Shown here piece by piece: positions 30,022 to 38,353 of a stretch of 45,780 bases of DNA (position 1 is the stretch's first letter; each line of letters opens with the position of its first letter). The notes below the pieces were generated by a model. It was not told where the DNA came from. It worked only from the letters and a program-made list of their open reading frames with translations, and did no database searches. Origin of the DNA: Nitrososphaerales archaeon (lineage in GTDB: Archaea; Thermoproteota; Nitrososphaeria; Nitrososphaerales; Nitrososphaeraceae); the NCBI GenBank assembly GCA_029237505.1, contig JARBAW010000132.1, forward strand, positions 1 through 45,780. The letters are read 5' to 3'. A program made the translations under genes and the position numbers.

Positions 30022-30615
30022 CTAGTTATTATTGTCATTATTTCCGTTATCCTCGTTATTTCCATTATCACTATCGTCACTATCGTCACTATTGTTACCA
30101 TTGTCACCATTGTCACCATTGTCTTCCTCATCTTCAAAATCATCATCATCCATATTGATTGATGTTCCATTACTGACAGCTCCTGCCATGGCACCCATTC
30201 CACTAAAGACGTCTAGCACAGAACCCGGTATTCCCTGTGGATAATATTTAGTGTTGAATTTAGTCATGTCAACTTGGTCATATAACATTTTTAGTTCGTT
30301 CATATTCCACAAGTCCAACCACTTTCCAGTTTCATCGTGGATGAAATTGCATGTATCGGTAAAGAATTGTTTCATTTCTGACTCTGAATCAATTTCTCTT
30401 TTTTCAGACACCTGTAAGAGTATCATTCCACTGTAAAAACTCGCATAACAGTCTGTAAATGCTCTCGGCTCAGATTCCGTTTCAGAGTTGCTTGTTTGAT
30501 TAGTAAATGGTTGTGCATTAATGGCGTTAACAGAACCAGCTGCTAGAATTATTGTCATTAAACTAACGGCAAAGAACAATTCCTTCATTTCCAGAGAGTT
30601 AACATCTGCTTTCAT
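30022..30615 (-). CDS. secreted protein with Asp/Asn-rich low-complexity C-terminus
   Basis: Signal peptide; C-terminal DDDDFEDEEDNGDNGDNGNNSDDSDDSDNGNNEDNGNNDNNN. Confidence 0.75.
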   Translation of the reverse strand: MKADVNSLEMKELFFAVSLMTIILAAGSVNAINAQPFTNQTSNSETESEPRAFTDCYASFYSGMILLQVSEKREIDSESEMKQFFTDTCNFIHDETGKWLDLWNMNELKMLYDQVDMTKFNTKYYPQGIPGSVLDVFSGMGAMAGAVSNGTSINMDDDDFEDEEDNGDNGDNGNNSDDSDDSDNGNNEDNGNNDNNN

Positions 30616-30667
30616 ATAAAGTAAAGTAATATTGTTAATGTTATATTATAGACTCAGATATTGATTT

Positions 30668-31117
30668 TTGTTGTATGAGATTTACATTGATGGTTCAAGC
30701 AGGGGAAATCCTGGTGTTTCAGGCATAGGCATAGTTGGGACCAAGGAAGACAAAAGACTGTTCAGTTATAATGAATTTATCGGAATTAAAACAAACAACC
30801 AAGCCGAATATTTTGCTCTAAAAAGGGCGCTCCAGATAAGTTTCCATCAGACCAAGAATATCATTATAAAATCAGATAGCATATTGTTGGTCAATCAAAG
30901 ATCAAAAAAATACAAGATAAGGAATTTGGAATTAAAGAATATTTCAATGGAAATAGCAAACCTTGAGAAATTATTCGATACGGTAGAATACAGACATATA
31001 ATGAGAACGGAAAATAGTCATGCGGATTTCGAAGCGAATTCTGCAATCGACGATTATGTTAAATATCAAAAAAGGAAAATAAATAGTGGCAGCAGTGAAG
31101 ACTCAGAGTTATTCTAA
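30668..31117 (+). CDS. rnhA: ribonuclease HI
   Basis: YIDGSSRGNPGVSGIG, TNNQAEYFALKRAL, KSDSILLV, NSHADFEAN; four acidic positions retained. Confidence 0.92.
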   Translation: MLYEIYIDGSSRGNPGVSGIGIVGTKEDKRLFSYNEFIGIKTNNQAEYFALKRALQISFHQTKNIIIKSDSILLVNQRSKKYKIRNLELKNISMEIANLEKLFDTVEYRHIMRTENSHADFEANSAIDDYVKYQKRKINSGSSEDSELF

Positions 31118-31218
31118 CTATCATCTTATATGATGAGAAGGCATTAGACTGAGCTGCCAAAACTAAGATACCTAAAGATTTGGTCTTGAATAACCTTATA
31201 AAGTAGTTCTTCCCACTT

Positions 31219-31803
31219 TTGGGAATGACAATACTCAGAAGTAATGAAAAAGTGGCCATATTAGTGCTGTTTGCTTTAGGTTTAGCCGCTATGTCCAGTA
31301 TGCTAATTGCATCGCCAGGCTTCGCACAAATGTCTGCAATTACTCCAGCCGCACAATTATCACATACTAAATCAATTCAGCCGAATGTTACCATGCCAGT
31401 GTATGTTCCTATGAACTCCAATGATTACATCAACGGCGGAATTACGCACAGTAATTCTAGAAATGCAGAGGATGTGATTATTAATGAAGAAGGATCTTAC
31501 CTAATTGTAGCAGCAGGTCAGGTCGGAAAGACGTCAGGAAGTACAACTTGTAACGTTGATTTGTGGCTTAGTCAAAATGGTGAATATGTAGCAAACAGCA
31601 ACACACGTGCTTCAGTAAATACAGCCAATGATACCATTGTCCTTGTATCACAAGCAATTATGCCATTGAAGGCAAATGATACGATAAATACGATATTGTC
31701 GGTATCTGCTACAGGTCAAGGTTGTGGTCTTATTAATATTGTACCACCAAATGAACCCACTATTCCTGCCATCATATTCTCTATTGTGAGAATAGGTAAT
31801 TGA
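31219..31803 (+). CDS. secreted protein with possible C1q/TNF-like (BclA-type) jelly-roll domain
   Basis: Signal peptide; EEGSYLIVAAGQVG...CNVDLWLSQNGEYVANSNTR...VLVSQAIMPLKANDTINTILS beta pattern. Confidence 0.55.
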   Translation: MGMTILRSNEKVAILVLFALGLAAMSSMLIASPGFAQMSAITPAAQLSHTKSIQPNVTMPVYVPMNSNDYINGGITHSNSRNAEDVIINEEGSYLIVAAGQVGKTSGSTTCNVDLWLSQNGEYVANSNTRASVNTANDTIVLVSQAIMPLKANDTINTILSVSATGQGCGLINIVPPNEPTIPAIIFSIVRIGN

Positions 31804-31964
31804 GATTGTTTGGTTTAGCAAAAGTGCAGTAGCAGACAGCGTATGTAGAGTCCTTGTATCATTTTCTTTACCAATGGCTCTACTCTGCCAGTTCTGTAAT
31901 CTACCGAGTTTAAATACATAAATTCTAAAGATTTATCTAATCTATTTAAATAATTTTTGATGGC

Positions 31965-32486
31965 TTGCTGGACGAAAGATCACGTCTTCCTACGGTTGTA
32001 AAAAACATCATTGTTTTTATCCTAGGAGTCTTGATTATTGTTTCACTTTACCATTATTTCGAAACCGAGTTTGACAACCCGTTGCCATTCTTTGTAATTT
32101 ATAGCGATACAATGAGTCCGGCTCTCAAGGTAAATGATTTGATAATAATCGGTGATGGATATTCGTTCAATAGCACACAAGTAGGAGAAATTATTGTATT
32201 CAATAAACCTGCTGGCGAAGACAGAGTGATAGTGCACAGAATATCTGAAATTACATCAGAGAATGGTAAAAGAGTAATTATTACCAAAGGGGACGCTAGC
32301 CCGGTTTCAATACCTGGAGTTGATTTTCCTGTAAATAGTCAAAATTTCATTGGTAAGGTAAAGTTAGTTGTTCCAGAAATTGGTATCCTATTCATTCCAC
32401 CCATAAATTACATATTGATTGCAGGAGTAGTATCTGCCGCAGGGGTCACTATCTACCTTTACGGAAGAAGGAAGACATCTAGGTAA
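31965..32486 (+). CDS. signal peptidase I (S26B-like), atypical nucleophile motif
   Basis: VIYSDTMSPALKVNDLIIIG, DRVIVHRISEI, TKGDASP, flanking TMs. Confidence 0.85.
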   Translation: MLDERSRLPTVVKNIIVFILGVLIIVSLYHYFETEFDNPLPFFVIYSDTMSPALKVNDLIIIGDGYSFNSTQVGEIIVFNKPAGEDRVIVHRISEITSENGKRVIITKGDASPVSIPGVDFPVNSQNFIGKVKLVVPEIGILFIPPINYILIAGVVSAAGVTIYLYGRRKTSR

Positions 32487-32594
32487 TAGGAAATTCAGAG
32501 GAATTTAGAGGAATTTGTATATTGGAGTAAACGAGAATCATGAACAAAGATATTTATCAAATGAATGAAAAAATTAGGTTAGGGGGTATTATCC

Positions 32595-33695
32595 CTGGGA
32601 ATTCCTGAAAAAATTAAAGCTATACAAGAAGAGATCCATAGGACTCAAATAAATAAAGCAACAGAATTTCATATCGGAATTCTTAAGGCTAAAATGGCCA
32701 AACTACGACGCGAACTTGACGAAAACAAGCATGGCAAGAATGTTTCTTCGGGAAAAGAAAATGAAGGCTTTAATGTCAGAAAAGCAGGCGACGCCTCAGT
32801 AGTGCTTGTGGGGCTGCCCAGTGTAGGCAAATCGACATTACTCAATGCGCTGACAAATGCGAAATCTCGTACCGGTTCCTACCAATTTACTACGCTTACC
32901 GCCATACCAGGAATGATGGAATACAATGGTTCTAAAATACAAATTCTTGATCTTCCAGGCATCGTGGAAGGGGCCTCCAAAGGTAGAGGGCTTGGTAGGA
33001 AAGTTCTTTCAGTAGCAAGAAACGCGGATCTAGTCTTAATGATATTGGATGTCTTTCAACCAGAGCTCTTAGGAATGCTAGAACGGGAACTTCATGAAGT
33101 TGGCATTAGGATCAACAAGAAGCTTCCGCAAGTGTTCATCGAAAGAGCTCATTATGGAGGACTCGCGGTTCACGATCAGGTCTCCAATATTCCAGATCAT
33201 CTAGTCAAGGAAATCCTCAGAATTCATGGCATTAATAATGGTCGCATAATCATTAAGGAGCCAAATCTCTCGATAGAGCAGCTAATAGATGTCGTTACAG
33301 GAAATAGAATTTATCTGCCTGCACTTGTGGTGTTAAACAAGATCGATCTAGTCGATGGGAAATTTATCTCTCAAATTGGAAAAAAGGTTCAAGATTTTAT
33401 TCCCATTTCTGCAGATCGGAAAATAAACATTGATGATTTAAAGAAGTTGATATATGACAAACTAGCTTTTATCAGAATTTTCCTAAAACCTAAAGGTGAC
33501 AAAATTGACGAAGATCCGCTAATAATGAACCAAAATTGCACTATTCGCGATGTTTGTCTAAAAATTCACAGGAATTTTGTCAGGGACTTTAAGTATGCTT
33601 ATGTTTGGGGCAGTAGTGTGAAATTTAGTTCCCAGAAAGTAGGATTGGATCACAGGCTGAAGGACAAGGACGTATTGAGAATCATATTGAAGTAA
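32595..33695 (+). CDS. DRG family GTPase (OBG-HflX superfamily), N-terminus extended to a CTG codon
   Basis: LGIPEKIKAIQEEIHRTQINKATEFHIGILKAK precedes tracked Met at 32694; GLPSVGKSTLLNALTNAKS, DLPGIVEGA, NKIDL; C-terminal TGS domain. Confidence 0.88.
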   Translation: MGIPEKIKAIQEEIHRTQINKATEFHIGILKAKMAKLRRELDENKHGKNVSSGKENEGFNVRKAGDASVVLVGLPSVGKSTLLNALTNAKSRTGSYQFTTLTAIPGMMEYNGSKIQILDLPGIVEGASKGRGLGRKVLSVARNADLVLMILDVFQPELLGMLERELHEVGIRINKKLPQVFIERAHYGGLAVHDQVSNIPDHLVKEILRIHGINNGRIIIKEPNLSIEQLIDVVTGNRIYLPALVVLNKIDLVDGKFISQIGKKVQDFIPISADRKINIDDLKKLIYDKLAFIRIFLKPKGDKIDEDPLIMNQNCTIRDVCLKIHRNFVRDFKYAYVWGSSVKFSSQKVGLDHRLKDKDVLRIILK

Positions 33696-33751
33696 GAGTT
33701 TCTAATTCAATTATTATAATTTGGAAAACTTAAAATCTACGCCTTTTTGGT

Positions 33752-35491
33752 ATGTATAAGGGACTCTTGAAATATCCAAAGGTTGTTCTTACCGCAGATC
33801 GTACTCTTATGTCACCATATAGAGGCATATCGTTAGCATCATTTTTTGGCTGTGCACCAGCTATAGATCCGAATAGATCACATGACACATTCCTGTACAA
33901 GATACTTCGAAATCAGGTTACGCCTAGATTGCTATTTGATTTCATCTGTAATCCTATTTCACATCATAATGGTATTGCAGATTATGCACCATATGGTTTG
34001 AGAAAGGTTGAAGCTTCCTTGGTAAGGGATGGATATGCTAGAGAAGATGTGGTAGTTGCACATCCAGATTACGTTGATAAATTCATCGGCCCTCAAACAG
34101 AAGTGGTAGGGACATACGAAATGGATCCGCTTGGTATGGGTCCGGTAACTATGACTTTTACTTACGGCCGAAAACAGATCTCATACGACGAATTTTATAA
34201 TAGAGATCTACATATGAAAATAAACAGAGCAAAGGAGAAAAACGGTAGTAAGGCAAAGGTAATTGCTGGTGCCTCTGGAACATGGCAGTATAATTATGAT
34301 CCTGCAAAAATAGAAGAATATGGACTATACGGAATTGTAGAAGGAGATCTGGGCGGAATTGGCCCCGAAATTGATGGAGCTGGTGCTTCATTCTTTGATG
34401 CGCTAATTAATAATGAATTGGATACGGCAAATCCGTTCAAGAAAAATCCATTTAAAGTCGAGATAAAAGAATTTGAAAGAAGTAGTAACAAGTATCATGG
34501 TCGGTTTATTCATTATTGGAATGAACCTACAGTAGATGAAATTCCAACCATCATCAACCCTAGTATGCACGGAATGATTGAGGTAATGAGGGGTTGCGGA
34601 CGTGGATGCAAGTTCTGCGATGTTACGCTTAGACCGTTAAGATACTATCCTGTAGAAAAGGTTGTAAAAGAAATAGAAATTAACATGAAATATGGAGGAT
34701 TAAAAAACGCGTGGGTTCACAGTGATGATATTTTTGTGTATGGTTTGAATCCTAGAACTACTAAAAACATGCAACCAAATAGAGAAGCCCTTGAGGAGCT
34801 GTTTTCTGGCATAATGTCGACTGGAATAGAACATACTAATCCCACGCATGGAACACTTGCGGGAGCTATTGCAGATGAGCGCTTAATTCCCAATATTTCC
34901 AAAATAATCAAGGCATCTCCTGATAATATGATTGGTATTCAGTGCGGATTTGAAACAGGAAGCATAAGATTAATTGGAAAATATGCTGATAGAAAATTAT
35001 CTCCTTTCAAGCCTTCCGAATGGCATTGGGTAGTCAAAAATGGAATAAAGACATTAAATGAAAATTATTGGGTCCCTGCATTTACGCTGATTATGGGATT
35101 GGACAATGACGAAACCGTTGAAGATAGTTGGGAGACCATTGAATTAATTCACTCTTTAGAAACTGAACAGCCTGATTCCAAATTTACGACAACTCCACTA
35201 ACATTTGTCCCAATTGGATTACTTGAAAAATCCGATTTCTTTGATATTGGTAATACCATGGATGCCCCTAAATTAGGAGTAATGTACAAGACATGGCAAC
35301 ATAACTTCAAATATGGAATTCAGAAATTTATGCATAAGGTGGGACGGGATAATCCGGTGAAGAATTTCTTCTTTGCTGGTCTTGCAAGAACATTGGGTGG
35401 AGTTCCATTGGGAGCAATGGAAAGATACGCCAGAAAGAGAGGCCCTGAACACGAAAGAGTAATTGAGAAGATAAAAGCCAACTATTGGTAA
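33752..35491 (+). CDS. B12-binding-like radical SAM protein
   Basis: RGCGRGCKFCDVTLRPLRYYP (CxxxCxxC); N-terminal Rossmann-like B12-binding-type region. Confidence 0.88.
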   Translation: MYKGLLKYPKVVLTADRTLMSPYRGISLASFFGCAPAIDPNRSHDTFLYKILRNQVTPRLLFDFICNPISHHNGIADYAPYGLRKVEASLVRDGYAREDVVVAHPDYVDKFIGPQTEVVGTYEMDPLGMGPVTMTFTYGRKQISYDEFYNRDLHMKINRAKEKNGSKAKVIAGASGTWQYNYDPAKIEEYGLYGIVEGDLGGIGPEIDGAGASFFDALINNELDTANPFKKNPFKVEIKEFERSSNKYHGRFIHYWNEPTVDEIPTIINPSMHGMIEVMRGCGRGCKFCDVTLRPLRYYPVEKVVKEIEINMKYGGLKNAWVHSDDIFVYGLNPRTTKNMQPNREALEELFSGIMSTGIEHTNPTHGTLAGAIADERLIPNISKIIKASPDNMIGIQCGFETGSIRLIGKYADRKLSPFKPSEWHWVVKNGIKTLNENYWVPAFTLIMGLDNDETVEDSWETIELIHSLETEQPDSKFTTTPLTFVPIGLLEKSDFFDIGNTMDAPKLGVMYKTWQHNFKYGIQKFMHKVGRDNPVKNFFFAGLARTLGGVPLGAMERYARKRGPEHERVIEKIKANYW

Positions 35492-35528
35492 TTTTACCTA
35501 ATTCCTGATTTGAGGAACAATGATCTCA

Positions 35529-36107
35529 TTATTCCTTTGCGATCATATATCGCCAACATTTTTCAGTGGCTCTACTAATCCCGATTCTAGGTGTAGATAT
35601 CACCTTTTTTGGTTTGATACCATCTTCAATATGTAATGCAGAATTTCTGTCTGTCAGATTAATCCCATTATGCGACCTATTAATATCCATGGCCTTTGTC
35701 AACTTTCCAGGACCATTGGCCAAGCTCAATTGATCTTTCGCGTTACAGAAACCAATCATGATATCAATTCCTTCAACCGGTAACAATGATCGAATCAACA
35801 CGGCGCCCGCTTTGCTACTGGGGGCGCGCGCAGTGATATTCATGCAATGATGCATACCATAAATAAAATAGACATATGCCTTACCAACTTCTCCAAACAT
35901 AACCGAATTCCTACTGGTCATTCCCTTAAACGCATGACTGGCCGGATCATTTTTCGAACCATATGCCTCAGTTTCATATATAATACCTGCTAGTCGTTTT
36001 GGCTGACCAGATCCGTCTTCATACATCCTTACTAGTTTCTTGCCCAGTAACCCCTTTGCTACAATTGCAGTGTGTCTTGAATAGAAATCAAGTCTAGGTT
36101 GCGACAT
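35529..36107 (-). CDS. mpg: 3-methyladenine DNA glycosylase (AAG/MPG family)
   Basis: ETEAYGSKNDPASHAFKGMTSRNSVMFGEVGKAYVYFIYGMHHCMNI. Confidence 0.94.
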   Translation of the reverse strand: MSQPRLDFYSRHTAIVAKGLLGKKLVRMYEDGSGQPKRLAGIIYETEAYGSKNDPASHAFKGMTSRNSVMFGEVGKAYVYFIYGMHHCMNITARAPSSKAGAVLIRSLLPVEGIDIMIGFCNAKDQLSLANGPGKLTKAMDINRSHNGINLTDRNSALHIEDGIKPKKVISTPRIGISRATEKCWRYMIAKE

Positions 36108-36228
36108 TCAAAATAAAATGAAAATAAATAGATAATAATATTTTGATTCCACGTCATCAATATGATTGTCATTTTAATGAGGATGAGGATGACATTAACA
36201 TAAATACTAAAAACACCATTGTCTTCCC

Positions 36229-36435
36229 ATGATAAAAATTAACAATTTTAACATTTTAAAGAAAAACAAATGCGAGTTTTGCGGCGAGGGCTTCAGGACG
36301 TTGGAGCAATTGATGAAACATTTTCAGATTACTCACGATAACAAGACTTACGAATGCAAACAGTGTAACATGAAGTTCGAAGGCATGGAAATAATGCGGG
36401 ACCATATCAAGAAGAATCACAGCTACAAAAAATGA
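36229..36435 (+). CDS. small two-finger C2H2 zinc finger protein
   Basis: CEFCGEGFRTLEQLMKHFQITH and CKQCNMKFEGMEIMRDHIKKNH. Confidence 0.85.
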   Translation: MIKINNFNILKKNKCEFCGEGFRTLEQLMKHFQITHDNKTYECKQCNMKFEGMEIMRDHIKKNHSYKK

Positions 36436-36504
36436 CTAAGAATGTTAATTCAAAATTTTTTAGAGATAAAACAATAAAATATCCTTAATGTATCATCATT
36501 GTAA

Positions 36505-36759
36505 ATGAAATGCTTAAAATGTGGTAAAGAATTTGAAGAAAGTGAAATTGAGGATCCATCCGCCATAAAGTATCCTTCCTGCAATGACTGCTGGAAAGAA
36601 TGGACTACGTATGGAGTCATGGTCATTAACGAAATGCATCTTGATATGTCATTACCAGAACATAGGAAAGCCTTAAAGAAATACGAAAGGGGATTCTTTG
36701 GTTTGGATAAAGTTGAAGAGATAAAAAAGAACCCTGAAAATCCTGAACCGCCTAACTGA
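36505..36759 (+). CDS. zinc-ribbon protein with Fe(II)-trafficking (YggX-like) C-terminus
   Basis: CxxC...CxxC, then WKEWTTYGVMVINEMHLDMSLPEHRKALKKYERGFFG. Confidence 0.65.
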   Translation: MKCLKCGKEFEESEIEDPSAIKYPSCNDCWKEWTTYGVMVINEMHLDMSLPEHRKALKKYERGFFGLDKVEEIKKNPENPEPPN

Positions 36760-37213
36760 TTATCACTTTGACAAGATCTGCAGGAATTTTTTTCAAAATC
36801 TCGACTCTTTTGGGATCAAGGAACACTGCTTCCTTCATACAATCGAGGAGCTTCATCCGTTCCCGTTCTTCAAGCGAAGAAAAAATTGCCAGTATCACTT
36901 TTCCGTCTAATTTGTCAAATAGTTTGACTTTTTCCAAAATCGAGAGATAGGCATGCATTAATTTGGTTAATTCGCTGGGAGATATCTCAGAAATAACCTT
37001 CATCCAAGTCTTGGTTAACTCAATTAGTTTGTCTTGACTAATTAGATTGATGGATGCTAAACTTCTAGCAATTGTATCTTTTTTGTCCGATTCTGTCAAT
37101 TCAATCAACTCTTTTGCTTTTTTTCGACAAACGGAAGTCTTTAGAAAGTCCGGGAGGTTGGCCATGATAAAAAGTAAGTTTTCAATATCATCATTGCTGG
37201 AATTTGCATTCAT
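36752..37213 (-). CDS. hypothetical helical protein
   Basis: Long ORF, convergent overlap of 8 nt with the upstream gene. Confidence 0.65.
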   Translation of the reverse strand: MNANSSNDDIENLLFIMANLPDFLKTSVCRKKAKELIELTESDKKDTIARSLASINLISQDKLIELTKTWMKVISEISPSELTKLMHAYLSILEKVKLFDKLDGKVILAIFSSLEERERMKLLDCMKEAVFLDPKRVEILKKIPADLVKVIIS

Positions 37214-37290
37214 ATTAAAAAATCACGATTCAATTTGTCTTTAACATATTTAATTTGTTGTTCCTTGTCAAAAATACTCTTATAGTTAGA

Positions 37291-37713
37291 ATGACATATT
37301 ATAATACAGTTAAATTGTCAGAACTTACTGAAATAAGAAGGGTCTTTGAAGGACTGCATACCCTGTATGAAATTCATCTACCAAAGGTTCATCCAAAGCT
37401 TATTCATGATCTGATGATGCGTAAACGAAACGAACCTGATAAAGATCCGTTCTATTTGATTGAAGTTTTTACAAAACCAGAGATTAACTCTGACGAAATG
37501 CGAACATACATCATTACGAAAACTGGCATGAACCCAACAATACATGACAGTGGCACTCACTATGCTTTCAACAACAAATTAACGCTCGAATTCCTGAAAG
37601 AGTTGTCAGATCTTAAAGATGTAATTGCTGTCTATGGTGATTACATGGGCGCCGTAACGGGTGTGGGAGCATCACATGAACATAGAGAGCACGAACACGA
37701 ATGGATAAAATAG
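37291..37713 (+). CDS. hypothetical protein with His-rich C-terminus
   Basis: ORF track starts at 37255; ATG at 37291 (MTYYNTVKL) is the more plausible start; C-terminus HEHREHEHEW. Confidence 0.65.
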   Translation: MTYYNTVKLSELTEIRRVFEGLHTLYEIHLPKVHPKLIHDLMMRKRNEPDKDPFYLIEVFTKPEINSDEMRTYIITKTGMNPTIHDSGTHYAFNNKLTLEFLKELSDLKDVIAVYGDYMGAVTGVGASHEHREHEHEWIK

Positions 37714-37787
37714 TACTCTAAACTCAATACCCCAAGTAGGACAAAATCATACCGAGAAACAATAACAAAAAAACAAAGTATGGATTA

Positions 37788-38135
37788 TTAGATTAGATTT
37801 AGTACTTTACCTATAATATTTTGATGATCTGCATCTACTTCTGTTGTAACAAGTAGGAGATGGTCATCATCAAGCGGAGCAGTAATGCGTTTTATCTTCT
37901 CATATTCTGCCATAGCATATTTTCCTCTTCCGACTTTAGAGGATAAAGAATTGCGTAAGCCCCACCTAGCAAGTGCTTGCAAATTTGACCTTTTCGTTTC
38001 CTCAGCCGTCAACAGATTAGCCAAACCCTCCCGTTGACCTCCGAATTTGATCTCACCAGATTCATCACACACACCTGCAAAACGAATTTTTGGATCGAGA
38101 TCTAATATCTCCTTACACAACTTTGTATAATCCAT
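37788..38135 (-). CDS. small thaumarchaeal-type hypothetical protein (DUF6659-like, possible roadblock/profilin-like fold)
   Basis: MDYTKLCKEILDLDPKIRFAGVCDESGEIKFGGQREGLANLLT...HLLLVTTE. Confidence 0.65.
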   Translation of the reverse strand: MDYTKLCKEILDLDPKIRFAGVCDESGEIKFGGQREGLANLLTAEETKRSNLQALARWGLRNSLSSKVGRGKYAMAEYEKIKRITAPLDDDHLLLVTTEVDADHQNIIGKVLNLI

Positions 38136-38353
38136 TTTAAATTAATAACATTAACCAAAATCAGCTATATAAAATTGTGTCATCGAAAAGTCATCAACTG
38201 TAGATATTTACCGCATCCGAGTCAAAATTGAATATCTGAGCGGATAGTTGGATATCAGTAAATAAACCACGTAATTACAATAATGTCCTACGACGATATT
38301 TTGAAACTGTTTGATTATCCTTATATTTACTAGTAATTTAATTTGAGTAGAAA

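Noticed and set aside
29964-30158. ORF with HYRHYRHYCYHCHHCHHC, metallothionein-like
   Set aside because: Antisense read-through of the Asp/Asn-rich repeat in 30022-30615; composition is a by-product of the repeat.
29997-30203. ORF with MVTMVTMVTIVTIVTIVIM repeat
   Set aside because: Alternative frame of the same low-complexity repeat; the 30022-30615 frame has a signal peptide and normal composition.
31118-31140. Near-palindrome catcttatatgatg
   Set aside because: Imperfect and short; expected by chance at this base composition.
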